This document shows positions 12,764 through 20,525 of a stretch of DNA of 64,000 bases, one piece after another (position 1 is the first letter of the stretch; every line of letters begins with the position of its first letter). Under the pieces are notes generated by a model that saw only the letters and a program-made list of their open reading frames with translations, ran no database searches and was not told the DNA's origin. A program made the translations under genes and the position numbers. The DNA lies in assembly GCF_025813715.1 (NCBI RefSeq), contig NZ_CP107532.1, positions 5,056,001 to 5,120,000 of the forward strand, in the 5' to 3' direction. The stretch comes from Methylobacterium sp. FF17 (lineage in GTDB: Bacteria; Pseudomonadota; Alphaproteobacteria; Rhizobiales; Beijerinckiaceae).

Positions 12764-13158
12764 CGCGCGGTCTCCGGCCGTGTCGCGAGGGCGATGGCTT
12801 CGATCTCGACCAGGGCGTCACGGGGCAGCCGGGCGACCTCGATCGTCGAGCGCGCCGGGGCCTCGCCGGGGAAGTGCTCCGCGTAGACCGCGTTCATGGC
12901 GCTGAAGTCGTTCATGTCCTTCAGGAACACGGTCGTCTTGGCCACGCTCCCCAGGCTCGCGCCGCCCGCTTCGAGAACCGCCGCGAGGTTGGCCAGCGAG
13001 GCCCGGGTCTGCGCCGCGATGCCGTCGGGAAATCCGCCCGTCTCCGGGTCGATCGGGAGTTGCCCGGAGGCGAAGACCAGATCGCCGACGCGGGTCGCCT
13101 GGGCGTAGGGACCGGCGGCCGGAGCAGCCTTGTCCGTCTTGATGATCGTCCTGTTCAT
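12760..13158 (-). CDS. RidA/YjgF-family imine/enamine deaminase
   Basis: 132-residue RidA-family protein. It contains GPYAQATRVGDLVFASGQL and the C-terminal ARSTIEVARLPRDALVEIEAIA, with the conserved Arg that binds the imino acid carboxylate. Stand-alone RidA hydrolyses reactive enamines/imines; copies inside catabolic operons often act on pathway intermediates. First gene of the ridA-MOSC-reductase operon, with a candidate operator 46 bp upstream. Confidence 0.9.
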   Translation of the reverse strand: MNRTIIKTDKAAPAAGPYAQATRVGDLVFASGQLPIDPETGGFPDGIAAQTRASLANLAAVLEAGGASLGSVAKTTVFLKDMNDFSAMNAVYAEHFPGEAPARSTIEVARLPRDALVEIEAIALATRPETAR

Positions 13159-13203
13159 CCATCCTCCTCGGAGCCGGCAGGGCTCCCGAACGCGTCTACG
13201 ATA

Positions 13204-13229
13204 CTAGAGAATTTTCCACTGTGAAGGAG
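13204..13229 (-). promoter_or_regulatory. Candidate operator copy 1 upstream of ridA-like gene
   Basis: Core GAGAATTTTCCACTG matches the second copy at 14631-14656 at 20 of 26 positions, including the outer CT and GGAG. The core is a near-palindrome (tAGAgAATTtTCCA). Placed between the ridA-like start and the end of the MHS transporter gene. Probable binding site for the neighbouring XRE-cupin regulator (inferred). Confidence 0.55.
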
Positions 13230-13280
13230 CCGAGAGCGGCGATTCTTACCCACGGCTTCAGAAAGCGCCGATCCCGTCGC

Positions 13281-14609
13281 TCAATCGATCTGCCGCCGCG
13301 CGGTTTCGGGCGACAGGAACGCGGCGGTCAGCGTCACGCAGGCGAGCACGATCAGGTAGATCGAGATCGGCCAGGTCGCGCCGCTGCTCCAGGTCAGCAG
13401 GGCGGCGGCGATGAGCGGCGTGAAGCCACCGCTCAGGGCCGCCCCGACCTGGAAGCCGAGCGACGCGCCGCTGTAGCGCAGGCGCGCATCGAACAGCTCC
13501 GACATCCAGGCTGCGCCCGTTCCGAACATGATGCCCTGGCCGAAGCTCAGCGCCACCGCGACGGTGAGCGTGATGATGGTCGGGTCGCGGGTGTCGAGAA
13601 GCTGGAACAGCGGGAAGGCGAAGACGATGGAGAACAGGCAGGCGGCCACGAACAGCGTACGGCGCCCGTAGCGGTCCGAGAGCCACCCGAAGACCGGGAT
13701 CGTGAAGAGTTCGATGATCGCCGCGATCAGGATGCCGTTGAGGATGACGCTGCGCGGCAGGCCGAGTTGCCCCGTCACGTAGGAGATCGAGAACACCGTG
13801 ACGATGCTGACATAGGCGATCTCCGACACCTTCAGCCCGACGGCCTTCAGGAAGGTGCGGGGATGCTCGGTGAGGATCTCGACGACCGGGATCTTGGCGA
13901 AGGCGGCCCGCTGCTTCACGCGCTGGAAGGAGGGTGTCTCGTGCAGGCGCAGCCGTATGAAGAGCCCGACCCCGACGAGGACGGCACTGGCCAGGAACGG
14001 CAGGCGCCAGCCCCAGGCCAGGAACTCGGCCTCCGGCATGAGCCCGGCCAGTGCGAAGGCCCCGATGGAGAGGATGACGCCGAGCGGATATCCGAGCTGG
14101 ACGATGCTCCCGAAGAAGCCCCGTCGATGGGCCGGCACGCTCTCGACCACCATCAGGACCGCGCCGCCCCACTCCCCGCCGATGCCGATGCCCTGGACCA
14201 GCCGCAGGGTGACGAGCAGGATCGGCGCCCAGACGCCGATCTGGGAATAGGTCGGCAGGCAGCCGATCAGGAAGGTGCCGAGGCCCATGATGATGATCGT
14301 CAGGGACAGCATGGCCTTGCGGCCGATCTTGTCGCCGAAATGACCGAAGACGACGCCGCCCAGGGGGCGTGCCAGGAAGCCGACCGCGTAGGAGCCGAAG
14401 GCGGCGATCGTCCCGACGACGGGGTCGATGCTCGGGAAGAACAGCTTGTTGAACACCAGGGCACTGGCCGTGCCGTAGATCAGGAAGTCGTACCACTCCA
14501 CCGTGGTGCCGATCACGCTCGACCAGACGATCTGTCGTCGGTCCGCGAGCGACACCTCATTCCGGTCGAGACCGGCCTCGACCTCCACCGCGATCGCCGC
14601 ACTGGCCAT
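13281..14609 (-). CDS. MHS-family (MFS) metabolite:proton symporter
   Basis: Inner membrane transporter of the metabolite:H+ symporter branch of MFS, 442 residues from MASAAIAVEVEAG. It shows the diagnostic WYDFLIYGTAS in TM1, GRKAMLS in the TM2-3 loop, RLVQGIGIGGEWGG in TM4, and RYGRRTLF in the TM8-9 loop. Such proteins import organic acids, aromatic acids or betaines. The start was chosen over a 100-residue longer version because a GGAGG-type ribosome site precedes 14609. It has its own candidate operator 22 bp upstream. Confidence 0.92.
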   Translation of the reverse strand: MASAAIAVEVEAGLDRNEVSLADRRQIVWSSVIGTTVEWYDFLIYGTASALVFNKLFFPSIDPVVGTIAAFGSYAVGFLARPLGGVVFGHFGDKIGRKAMLSLTIIIMGLGTFLIGCLPTYSQIGVWAPILLVTLRLVQGIGIGGEWGGAVLMVVESVPAHRRGFFGSIVQLGYPLGVILSIGAFALAGLMPEAEFLAWGWRLPFLASAVLVGVGLFIRLRLHETPSFQRVKQRAAFAKIPVVEILTEHPRTFLKAVGLKVSEIAYVSIVTVFSISYVTGQLGLPRSVILNGILIAAIIELFTIPVFGWLSDRYGRRTLFVAACLFSIVFAFPLFQLLDTRDPTIITLTVAVALSFGQGIMFGTGAAWMSELFDARLRYSGASLGFQVGAALSGGFTPLIAAALLTWSSGATWPISIYLIVLACVTLTAAFLSPETARRQID

Positions 14610-14630
14610 GATGTTCAGCCCTCCACCAAT

Positions 14631-14656
14631 CTGGAGAAATTTCCACTGATGTGGAG
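14631..14656 (-). promoter_or_regulatory. Candidate operator copy 2 upstream of MHS transporter
   Basis: Core GAGAAATTTCCACTG; the near-palindrome TGGAGAAATTTCCA spans 14632-14645. Same sequence type as 13204-13229. It would let one regulator control both the transporter and the ridA-MOSC-reductase operon, and possibly the divergent regulator gene. Confidence 0.55.
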
Positions 14657-14860
14657 GCAATCGGCGTGCCAGATGCGGGATCGCTCTTCCGACGCGCCGA
14701 GGGCGTGCAACGTCGGGCGCGGCGGCACGCCCCGCGCCGCGCGGGCCGGGACGCGGCGGATGGAGCGCGTGCAAACCGCGGCACGATCCCCTATTCAGGG
14801 GCAACGCTGACCCGCACGGCCATGCTGCCGGTCTACCGGGGGATGGGAGTGGATGACGGC

Positions 14861-15469
14861 ATGTCGGTGAGGGAGATGGTCGTCCCGGCGCAGATCGCGG
14901 CGGAGGCAAGTTCTCAGCTCTACGTGTCCGAGGAGATCCGCCGCCGCCGCAGGGAGCTCCACCTGTCCCTGGAGGCGCTGGCGACGCGATCGGGCGTGAG
15001 CCGCTCGATGATCTCGAAGATCGAGCGTGCCGAGGCGGTGCCGTCGACCGTCGTGCTCTCGCGCTTGGCCGAGGCGCTCGGGGTGACCTTCTCGCGCCTG
15101 ATGTCGCCCGCGACCGAACTCGAGGTCCTGCTGATCCCCGCGCGCCGCCAACCCATCCTTCGGGACGAAGAATCGGGCTACCTGCGGCGATGCCTCTCGC
15201 CGGTGCTACCGGGCCGGGGCATCGACCTGGTGCTCAACACCCTGCCGCCCGGCGCCAGCACGGGCGAGTTCACCGCTCATCGCCCCGGCGTCTCGGAATA
15301 CATCTACATCCTACGCGGCCGCCTGCGCGCCGTGATCGGCGACCGGACCGTTATCGCGGAGACGGGGGACAGCCTGTACTTCGAGGCCGATGCCGGGCAC
15401 GCCTTCACCAATCTCGGGACGGAACCCTGCGAGTACATCCTGGTGATCGATCCGTCCCGCGCGCGGTAG
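14861..15469 (+). CDS. XRE-family regulator with C-terminal cupin sensor
   Basis: Transcription regulator of about 202 residues: N-terminal HTH (IRRRRRELHLSLEALATRSGVSRSMISKIERAEAVPS) and a C-terminal cupin_2 fold (GVSEYIYILRGRLRA, GDSLYFEADAGHAFTN). Proteins of this layout usually sense a pathway metabolite with the cupin and regulate adjacent catabolic genes. It is divergent from the MHS transporter. The start is uncertain: in-frame ATGs exist at 14822, 14843, 14861 and 14876; 14861 has a GGAG 11 nt upstream. Confidence 0.88.
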   Translation: MSVREMVVPAQIAAEASSQLYVSEEIRRRRRELHLSLEALATRSGVSRSMISKIERAEAVPSTVVLSRLAEALGVTFSRLMSPATELEVLLIPARRQPILRDEESGYLRRCLSPVLPGRGIDLVLNTLPPGASTGEFTAHRPGVSEYIYILRGRLRAVIGDRTVIAETGDSLYFEADAGHAFTNLGTEPCEYILVIDPSRAR

Positions 15470-15538
15470 CGAGGCGGTGCCCGCATCCCCGTGCCGGACC
15501 GGGCTGTTCGATCGCGGGCACAGGACCGGATCACACCG

Positions 15539-16705
15539 TCAGAGGGGCATCGGGAAGCATGTGATGGTCCGGGTGCCACGCTCCGGCGTGCCGCGCGCCA
15601 CCCGTCCGCCGAGCTGCAGCGCGAACCCCTCCACGAGGGTGAGACCGAGGCCGCCCTCGCGCGGCGGTCCCAGCCCCTTCCCGTCGTCCTCGACCGTGAG
15701 GCATATCTCGCCGAGGTCCGGATGCTGCTCGATGACGACGCGGATCCGGCCCGTGCCGTCCTCGTCGAAGGCGTATTTCAGCGCGTTGGTGACGAGTTCG
15801 TTGACGATGAGCCCGGCCGGCACCGCCCGGTCCAGGGGCAACGTCGCGTTGCCGTCCACGACCTCGATGGTCACGCCGTCCCGGCCCGGATCGATGTTGG
15901 CGCACAGGGCCCGGACATAACCACCGAACTCGACCTCGGCCCCGCCCTCGCGCATCGAGAGCTGGTCGTGCGCCAGCGCGATGGCGTGCACCCGGTCCAT
16001 CACCGTGCCGAAGCGCTCGCGCACGTCCGGCGCCTCCACGTAGCGCCGCTGGAGCGTGAGGAAGGACAGGATGACCTGAAAGTTGTTCTTCACGCGATGC
16101 TGGAGCTCGCGCAGGAGCATCTCGGCGCGCTCGGCGGCCCGCGCGTTCTCCGCGAGGACCTCCGTGGTCCTGTCCTGCGCTTCCTGGCGCTGCATGGCCA
16201 TGCCGAGCAGGTTGGCGAACGCGGTCAGGAAGCCGATGTCGGCCTCGTCGAACGTCCGGGGCTGGTCGGCATCGACCTCGAACACACCCCAGACGCGGCC
16301 ATCGAACATGATCGGCACGTTGACGACCGAGATGATCCCATGATCGCGCAGTGTCGGCGAATAGCGGAAGTCCGGGTCGTTCGGCAGGTCCTCGATGACG
16401 ACCGGAGAGGCGGTCTGCAGAGTGCGGCCGGGGGGTGAAGCGCGGTCGATGGCCAGCGAGACCTGTCCGACCACGCCCGGCTTCCAGCCGACCCCCGCCT
16501 CGACCAGGAGGTCGCCCGGGTCGGTACGGTAGCGCATGATCTTGATGCGCCGGACCTGGAACGCCCGGGACATCAGGGCGGTGGCGTGCTGCATCAGCCG
16601 TTCCCGCGACAGGGGCTCGGAGGCGATCCTGGCGAAGGCGCCCATGATGCGCTGGCGATCCAGGACGCTTTCCAGGCGCGCCTCGGGTGTCATGTCGTTC
16701 GGCAT
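15539..16705 (-). CDS. HisKA_2/HWE-type histidine kinase with GAF sensor
   Basis: Cytosolic sensor kinase, 388 residues. A GAF domain (about 15-175, with VVNVPIMFDGRVWGVFEVD) is followed by a HisKA_2 dimerisation domain with His203 in LRELQHRVKNNFQ, then a HATPase domain with NELVTNALKYAF, DDGKGLG and GLGLTLVEG. Start at MPNDMTPEAR (16705). No transmembrane segment is seen. A minus-strand frame shifted from this one is also open along the gene but has no family motifs. The partner response regulator is not adjacent. Confidence 0.88.
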   Translation of the reverse strand: MPNDMTPEARLESVLDRQRIMGAFARIASEPLSRERLMQHATALMSRAFQVRRIKIMRYRTDPGDLLVEAGVGWKPGVVGQVSLAIDRASPPGRTLQTASPVVIEDLPNDPDFRYSPTLRDHGIISVVNVPIMFDGRVWGVFEVDADQPRTFDEADIGFLTAFANLLGMAMQRQEAQDRTTEVLAENARAAERAEMLLRELQHRVKNNFQVILSFLTLQRRYVEAPDVRERFGTVMDRVHAIALAHDQLSMREGGAEVEFGGYVRALCANIDPGRDGVTIEVVDGNATLPLDRAVPAGLIVNELVTNALKYAFDEDGTGRIRVVIEQHPDLGEICLTVEDDGKGLGPPREGGLGLTLVEGFALQLGGRVARGTPERGTRTITCFPMPL

Positions 16706-16837
16706 GCTCACGGCGGCGCCCGAGGTTGAGGATGGCCACCCCGCACCCCGGCGAGGATGATGCACCCTGCCCGAGCCCGGGAATCCCGGCACTCACATCG
16801 AGCAATCCGACCCGTGCCCGCCCGGGACCCTCCGGCG

Positions 16838-17710
16838 TCAGCGCCGCCCGTTATGGCGCGGGATGGCCAGCGCCTCGATGAAGTTGACGATCTCCCTCTG
16901 GCGATGGGCTTCGTCCGTGACCTGGTCGTCGAGCCCGAGCCGCCACGCGAGGTCGCGCCTCCCGGGCTCGCTGTGGAGGGCCTCGACGAGGTCGGCCTGA
17001 TCCTCGACCTCGCGCCGGGAGCGTGCCAGGCCGCTCTCCACCAGATCGTCGGCTTGGCGGCGCAGCGCTCCGGTCACCTCGTCGAGGCCGATCTCGGGGT
17101 GGTATTGGACGCCCCAGAACGTGCCGCCGTCGTGCCGGATCTCCGCCGCCTGCACCACCGTGGCCCGGTTGGACGCGAGCAATGTGGCGCTGTCCGGAAG
17201 GCTCTCGACCTCGTCGGTATGGATGCTGGGCGCGTCGTAGGCGGCGGGCCGCCCCCTGAGCAGGGGGTGGGACCTGCCGTCTCCGGTCGGGACGATGCGA
17301 CGGGCGAACCCGGCCTCGGGCCCGTTCCGGTTCCGCCGGACCGTGCCGCCGGCGGCGACGGTGGCGAGCTGCAGGCCGGCGCAGGATCCGAGCGAAGGCG
17401 TCTCCGAGGCGAACAGCGCGCGCATGAAGGCCAGGGAGCGCCGGACCTCCGGCGTGTCCTCGTACAGGGACAGGGGCGATCCGGACAGGAAGACCCCATC
17501 GTACCCGGCCAGGGTCTCGCCCGCCGGAAGCCCGCCATCGGCGTCGGCCGGGGTGATGCGGTGGCACGTGCAGCCGGGCGCGAGACGCTCCAGGATCTCG
17601 ACATAGGTCTCGCCGGATGAGCGCCCGACACTCTCTCTTCGGGTCTCGCGGGCGTCCGGTGGTTCGGTCTCCGCGACGAGGAAACGCAGCCGTGATGTCG
17701 ATGCCTGCAA
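16838..17710 (-). CDS. Class I glutamine amidotransferase-like protein (GuaA-type domain)
   Basis: Stand-alone glutamine amidotransferase-like protein of roughly 285 residues. It has the oxyanion strand GVFLSGSPLS, the nucleophile Cys in LGSCAGLQL, and the His-Glu pair in GVQYHPEIG. Such proteins act on small amides (for example gamma-glutamyl conjugates) or donate ammonia. No ATG fits the expected N terminus (LRFLVAETEPP); TTG at 17710 is the best candidate, and CTG or GTG starts nearby are possible. The open frame runs much further upstream but antisense to the next kinase gene. Confidence 0.78.
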   Translation of the reverse strand: MQASTSRLRFLVAETEPPDARETRRESVGRSSGETYVEILERLAPGCTCHRITPADADGGLPAGETLAGYDGVFLSGSPLSLYEDTPEVRRSLAFMRALFASETPSLGSCAGLQLATVAAGGTVRRNRNGPEAGFARRIVPTGDGRSHPLLRGRPAAYDAPSIHTDEVESLPDSATLLASNRATVVQAAEIRHDGGTFWGVQYHPEIGLDEVTGALRRQADDLVESGLARSRREVEDQADLVEALHSEPGRRDLAWRLGLDDQVTDEAHRQREIVNFIEALAIPRHNGRR

Positions 17711-18031
17711 GGGATCCGTACTCCGGGGACCTTGTCCCGGGGACCCGAACCGGTGGCGACGGCACTCGTTCCGCACCCGGCGAACCTGCCGCAGGGCGCT
17801 TCGGCCGCGTTCGGAGTGTTCCGCTGCGCAATCCCGGAAGCCGCTGAGCGACAGACGCAGGCAGGACCTCGCCGACCGGGACCAGACCATCGTCGTGGAG
17901 CGTGCCGGGAAGGTCGCCCCACGTTGGGAAGGACCGACGCCGATCCGGGGGAGCAAACCGTGGCCATGGGATTTGTACCCCCGGGCGCCGCGGCCTTCGC
18001 CGTCGAAGCCCGGGACCACCCCAGGGAATGC
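17711..18031. other. Divergent promoter region
   Basis: Separates the divergent amidotransferase-like and kinase genes. In-frame ATG 17966 could extend the kinase by 22 residues. No confident promoter or repeat was recognised. Confidence 0.35.
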
Positions 18032-19009
18032 ATGTCCGAGACCCATGACCCGAACGGCTACGTGTGGACGCTCGCGAGCTTCACCGACACCATCCACCGC
18101 GGCGGGGTCGCCCTCTGGGCCTGGTCGCCGACGCGTCGGCTGGCCCAGCTCGATGGGCTCTGCCAGGAGTTCTGGGAGACATCCGATTCCATCGTCCCCA
18201 TCGACGACCTCTTCGCCCGCGTGAACCCTGAGGACCGTCACACGATGATGCTCGATTGGGCGGCGAGCGAGACCGAGCCGCAGCCCTACAGCTTCGACTT
18301 CCGCATCGGTGCCGGCCCAGCTGCGCGCTGGGTCTCGGCCCGTGGTGTGGGCGGGGAGGCCGGCAAGGTCGGCGATTGGGTCCAGGCCATCTTCCTCGAC
18401 GTCACCCGACAGAAGCGCGCCGAGGAAGCGGAGCGGCTCCTGACCGCCGAGCTCGCCCACCGCGTCTCGAACATGTTCACCGTCGCCCGTTCGCTCACGG
18501 CGATCGTCGCCCGCGGCGCCACCTCGACCCCAGACTTCGCCGAGGACCTCTCCAAGCGCTTCGGCGTCCTGCACGAGGCGACCGCCCTGGCGACGCGGGC
18601 GCAGATCGGGGACCAGGGCATCGTCCGGCTGCGGACCCTCGCCGAGCGGATCCTGTCCCCTTACCTGAATGGCGGCAACATCGGGATCGACATCGATGAC
18701 GCCGCCGTGGCGGCCCCCGGCACGGTCAACGACTACGCCATGATCCTGCACGAGCTCGCCACCAACTCGGCCAAGTACGGCGCCCTGTCCGGCGGGGGAA
18801 CCCTGACGGTGACGGGTCGCGTCACCGGCGACGCCCTGACGCTGGCCTGGGTCGAGGAATCCGCGCCCTCCGGGGCGGTCGCATCCGATGGCGGCGGTTT
18901 CGGGTCTCGCTTGCTGCGGCAGACCATCGAGCGAAGCCTCGGCGGCAGCTTCGTGCGCGAGATCGGCGGAACGGGCCTGCGCTTCGAGATGCGCGTGCCG
19001 GCTGCCTGA
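18032..19009 (+). CDS. PAS-HWE histidine kinase
   Basis: Sensor kinase of about 325 residues. An N-terminal PAS-like domain (VALWAWSPTRRLAQLD to IFLDVTRQKRAEEAE) is followed by an HWE-type kinase core with phosphoacceptor His143 in ELAHRVSNMF and N-box LHELATNSAKYGALS, then GGGFGSRLLRQTIERSLGG. HWE kinases lack the usual F box and are abundant in Methylobacterium-like bacteria, often for light or general stress. Start at 18032 has AGGGA 4 nt upstream; ATG 17966 is an alternative. Confidence 0.87.
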   Translation: MSETHDPNGYVWTLASFTDTIHRGGVALWAWSPTRRLAQLDGLCQEFWETSDSIVPIDDLFARVNPEDRHTMMLDWAASETEPQPYSFDFRIGAGPAARWVSARGVGGEAGKVGDWVQAIFLDVTRQKRAEEAERLLTAELAHRVSNMFTVARSLTAIVARGATSTPDFAEDLSKRFGVLHEATALATRAQIGDQGIVRLRTLAERILSPYLNGGNIGIDIDDAAVAAPGTVNDYAMILHELATNSAKYGALSGGGTLTVTGRVTGDALTLAWVEESAPSGAVASDGGGFGSRLLRQTIERSLGGSFVREIGGTGLRFEMRVPAA

Positions 19010-19067
19010 ACCTTCTCCCGCGACGAATATCCGTCTCGGCCACCCCCCCATCTCCAGGAAAACCGAC

Positions 19068-19703
19068 ATGGCCCACGTCCTCGTCATCGGCGCCAGCCAG
19101 GGCATCGGCCTGGAGACCGTGAAGGCGGCCCTGGCGGCCGGCCACCGCGTGCGGGCCTTCGCGCGATCCGCCGCGGATATGCCGCTGTCGGGCGAGGGCC
19201 TGGAACGCTTCCCCGGCGATGCGGTGGACGCCGGCGACGTGGCCTCCGCCCTGGAGGGGATCGACGTCGTGGTGCAGGCGCTGGGCGTTCCGGCGAAGAA
19301 CCTGCTCGGACCGGTGACCCTGTTCTCGGACGCGACCAACGTGCTGGTGCCGGCCATGGAGAAAGCCGGAATCCGGCGCATCCTCGCCGTCACGGGCTTC
19401 GGTACGGGTGACAGCCGCGATGCCATCGGCCTGCTCCAGCGCGTGCCCTTCCGCCTCGTCCTGGGGCGGGCCTACGACGACAAGGACGCCCAGGAGATGC
19501 GCATCCGCAGGAGCGGTCTGGACTGGACCTTCGTCCGGCCCGGCGTCCTGACGCCCGGCCCGGCAACGGGACGCTACAAGGTCCTGACGGAGCCCTCCTC
19601 CTGGCGGAACGGCCTGATCTCACGGGCGAACGTGGCGCACTTCATTGTCGGCGAGATCGACACGCCGGGCCATGTCGGAAAGGCGGTCGTGCTCGTCGGA
19701 TAG
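19068..19703 (+). CDS. NAD(P)-binding atypical SDR (NmrA/YwnB-like)
   Basis: 211-residue Rossmann-fold protein beginning at the nucleotide-binding motif VLVIGASQGIGLETV, with later DWTFVRPGVLTPG typical of SDR_a5 NAD(P)-binding proteins. The family has oxidoreductase or redox-sensing roles. It follows the kinase gene by 58 bp and may be co-transcribed. The substrate is unknown. Confidence 0.85.
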   Translation: MAHVLVIGASQGIGLETVKAALAAGHRVRAFARSAADMPLSGEGLERFPGDAVDAGDVASALEGIDVVVQALGVPAKNLLGPVTLFSDATNVLVPAMEKAGIRRILAVTGFGTGDSRDAIGLLQRVPFRLVLGRAYDDKDAQEMRIRRSGLDWTFVRPGVLTPGPATGRYKVLTEPSSWRNGLISRANVAHFIVGEIDTPGHVGKAVVLVG

Positions 19704-19837
19704 GTCCCAATGTCGGCTCGGTGTGCCCATCCGCGACCCGGAGCGGGGAACGTACGCTGGCGTCCGATACCGCTCTGGGCTCCGAAAGAAACCTTTGTTG
19801 CGCGGCAACCTCTCGTCCGGGCGCGCCTTTGGTTCAT

Positions 19838-20248
19838 ATGACTTTGCCTTCCTCGTCCGACGCTCCCTGTGCCCTCGTCGTCGACGACGATGCCCTGATC
19901 CTCATGGACGCGACCAGCATCCTCGAGGACGCCGGGTTCGAGGTCCTGGAAGCCATGAATGTCACCCAGGCGATGACGGTGCTGGGTGAGCATCACGACA
20001 GGGTGGATCTGCTGTTCACCGACGTGCAGATGCCGGGGGACGGGGATGGGTTCGACCTCGCGCGTCGCACGGCCGAGAAGTGGCCCCACATCGCCATCGT
20101 CGTCGCTTCGGGTCACGTCAAGCCGGGAGACGACGACCTGCCCGAGGGGGCGACGTTCATCGACAAGCCGTTCAGCTCGAATCTGATCCGCCATCACGTC
20201 CGGATCACGATGCCCGCGGAAAAACATCCCGGGCCGCTCCGGAAGTAG
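19838..20248 (+). CDS. Single-domain response regulator (receiver only)
   Basis: 136-residue lone REC domain with no output domain. It has the acidic pocket VVDDD (residues 14-18), phosphoacceptor Asp in FTDVQMPG and the conserved Lys in IDKPFS. Single-domain receivers next to HWE kinases usually act as phosphate sinks or phosphorelay shuttles. The start ATG at 19838 (MTLPSSSDAP) was chosen over an upstream ATG at 19721 because only the later one gives a normal receiver length. Confidence 0.88.
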   Translation: MTLPSSSDAPCALVVDDDALILMDATSILEDAGFEVLEAMNVTQAMTVLGEHHDRVDLLFTDVQMPGDGDGFDLARRTAEKWPHIAIVVASGHVKPGDDDLPEGATFIDKPFSSNLIRHHVRITMPAEKHPGPLRK

Positions 20249-20525
20249 GCTCCGGCGCCGTGGTCCGAACCGGATCGGACGAAGACCAGCGAACCGCCGA
20301 CCGTACCTTCGACGCGCGGTCGCCGCGGCACGATCGAGATGGCGGTACGCTTCGAGCCTCCCCGCGATGTCGTGCTCCGGTTCGACCTCGCCGGGACGGG
20401 CCTGGGTGCCTCTCGCGCCGCGCCGTTGACAGGGCGCGGGGCGGCCCGTCTTAGTCCCCCCGCGACGATGGATCGAACCGTATTCGGAAGTCGTCGGGAC
20501 ACCCCGTTCCGGTGGCGGCGTCCGA

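Noticed and set aside
19746..19775. GGAAC upstream of the lone receiver gene as an EcfG -35 box
   Set aside because: No CGTT-like -10 at 16 or 17 nt; only ACCG or CCGC is found there.
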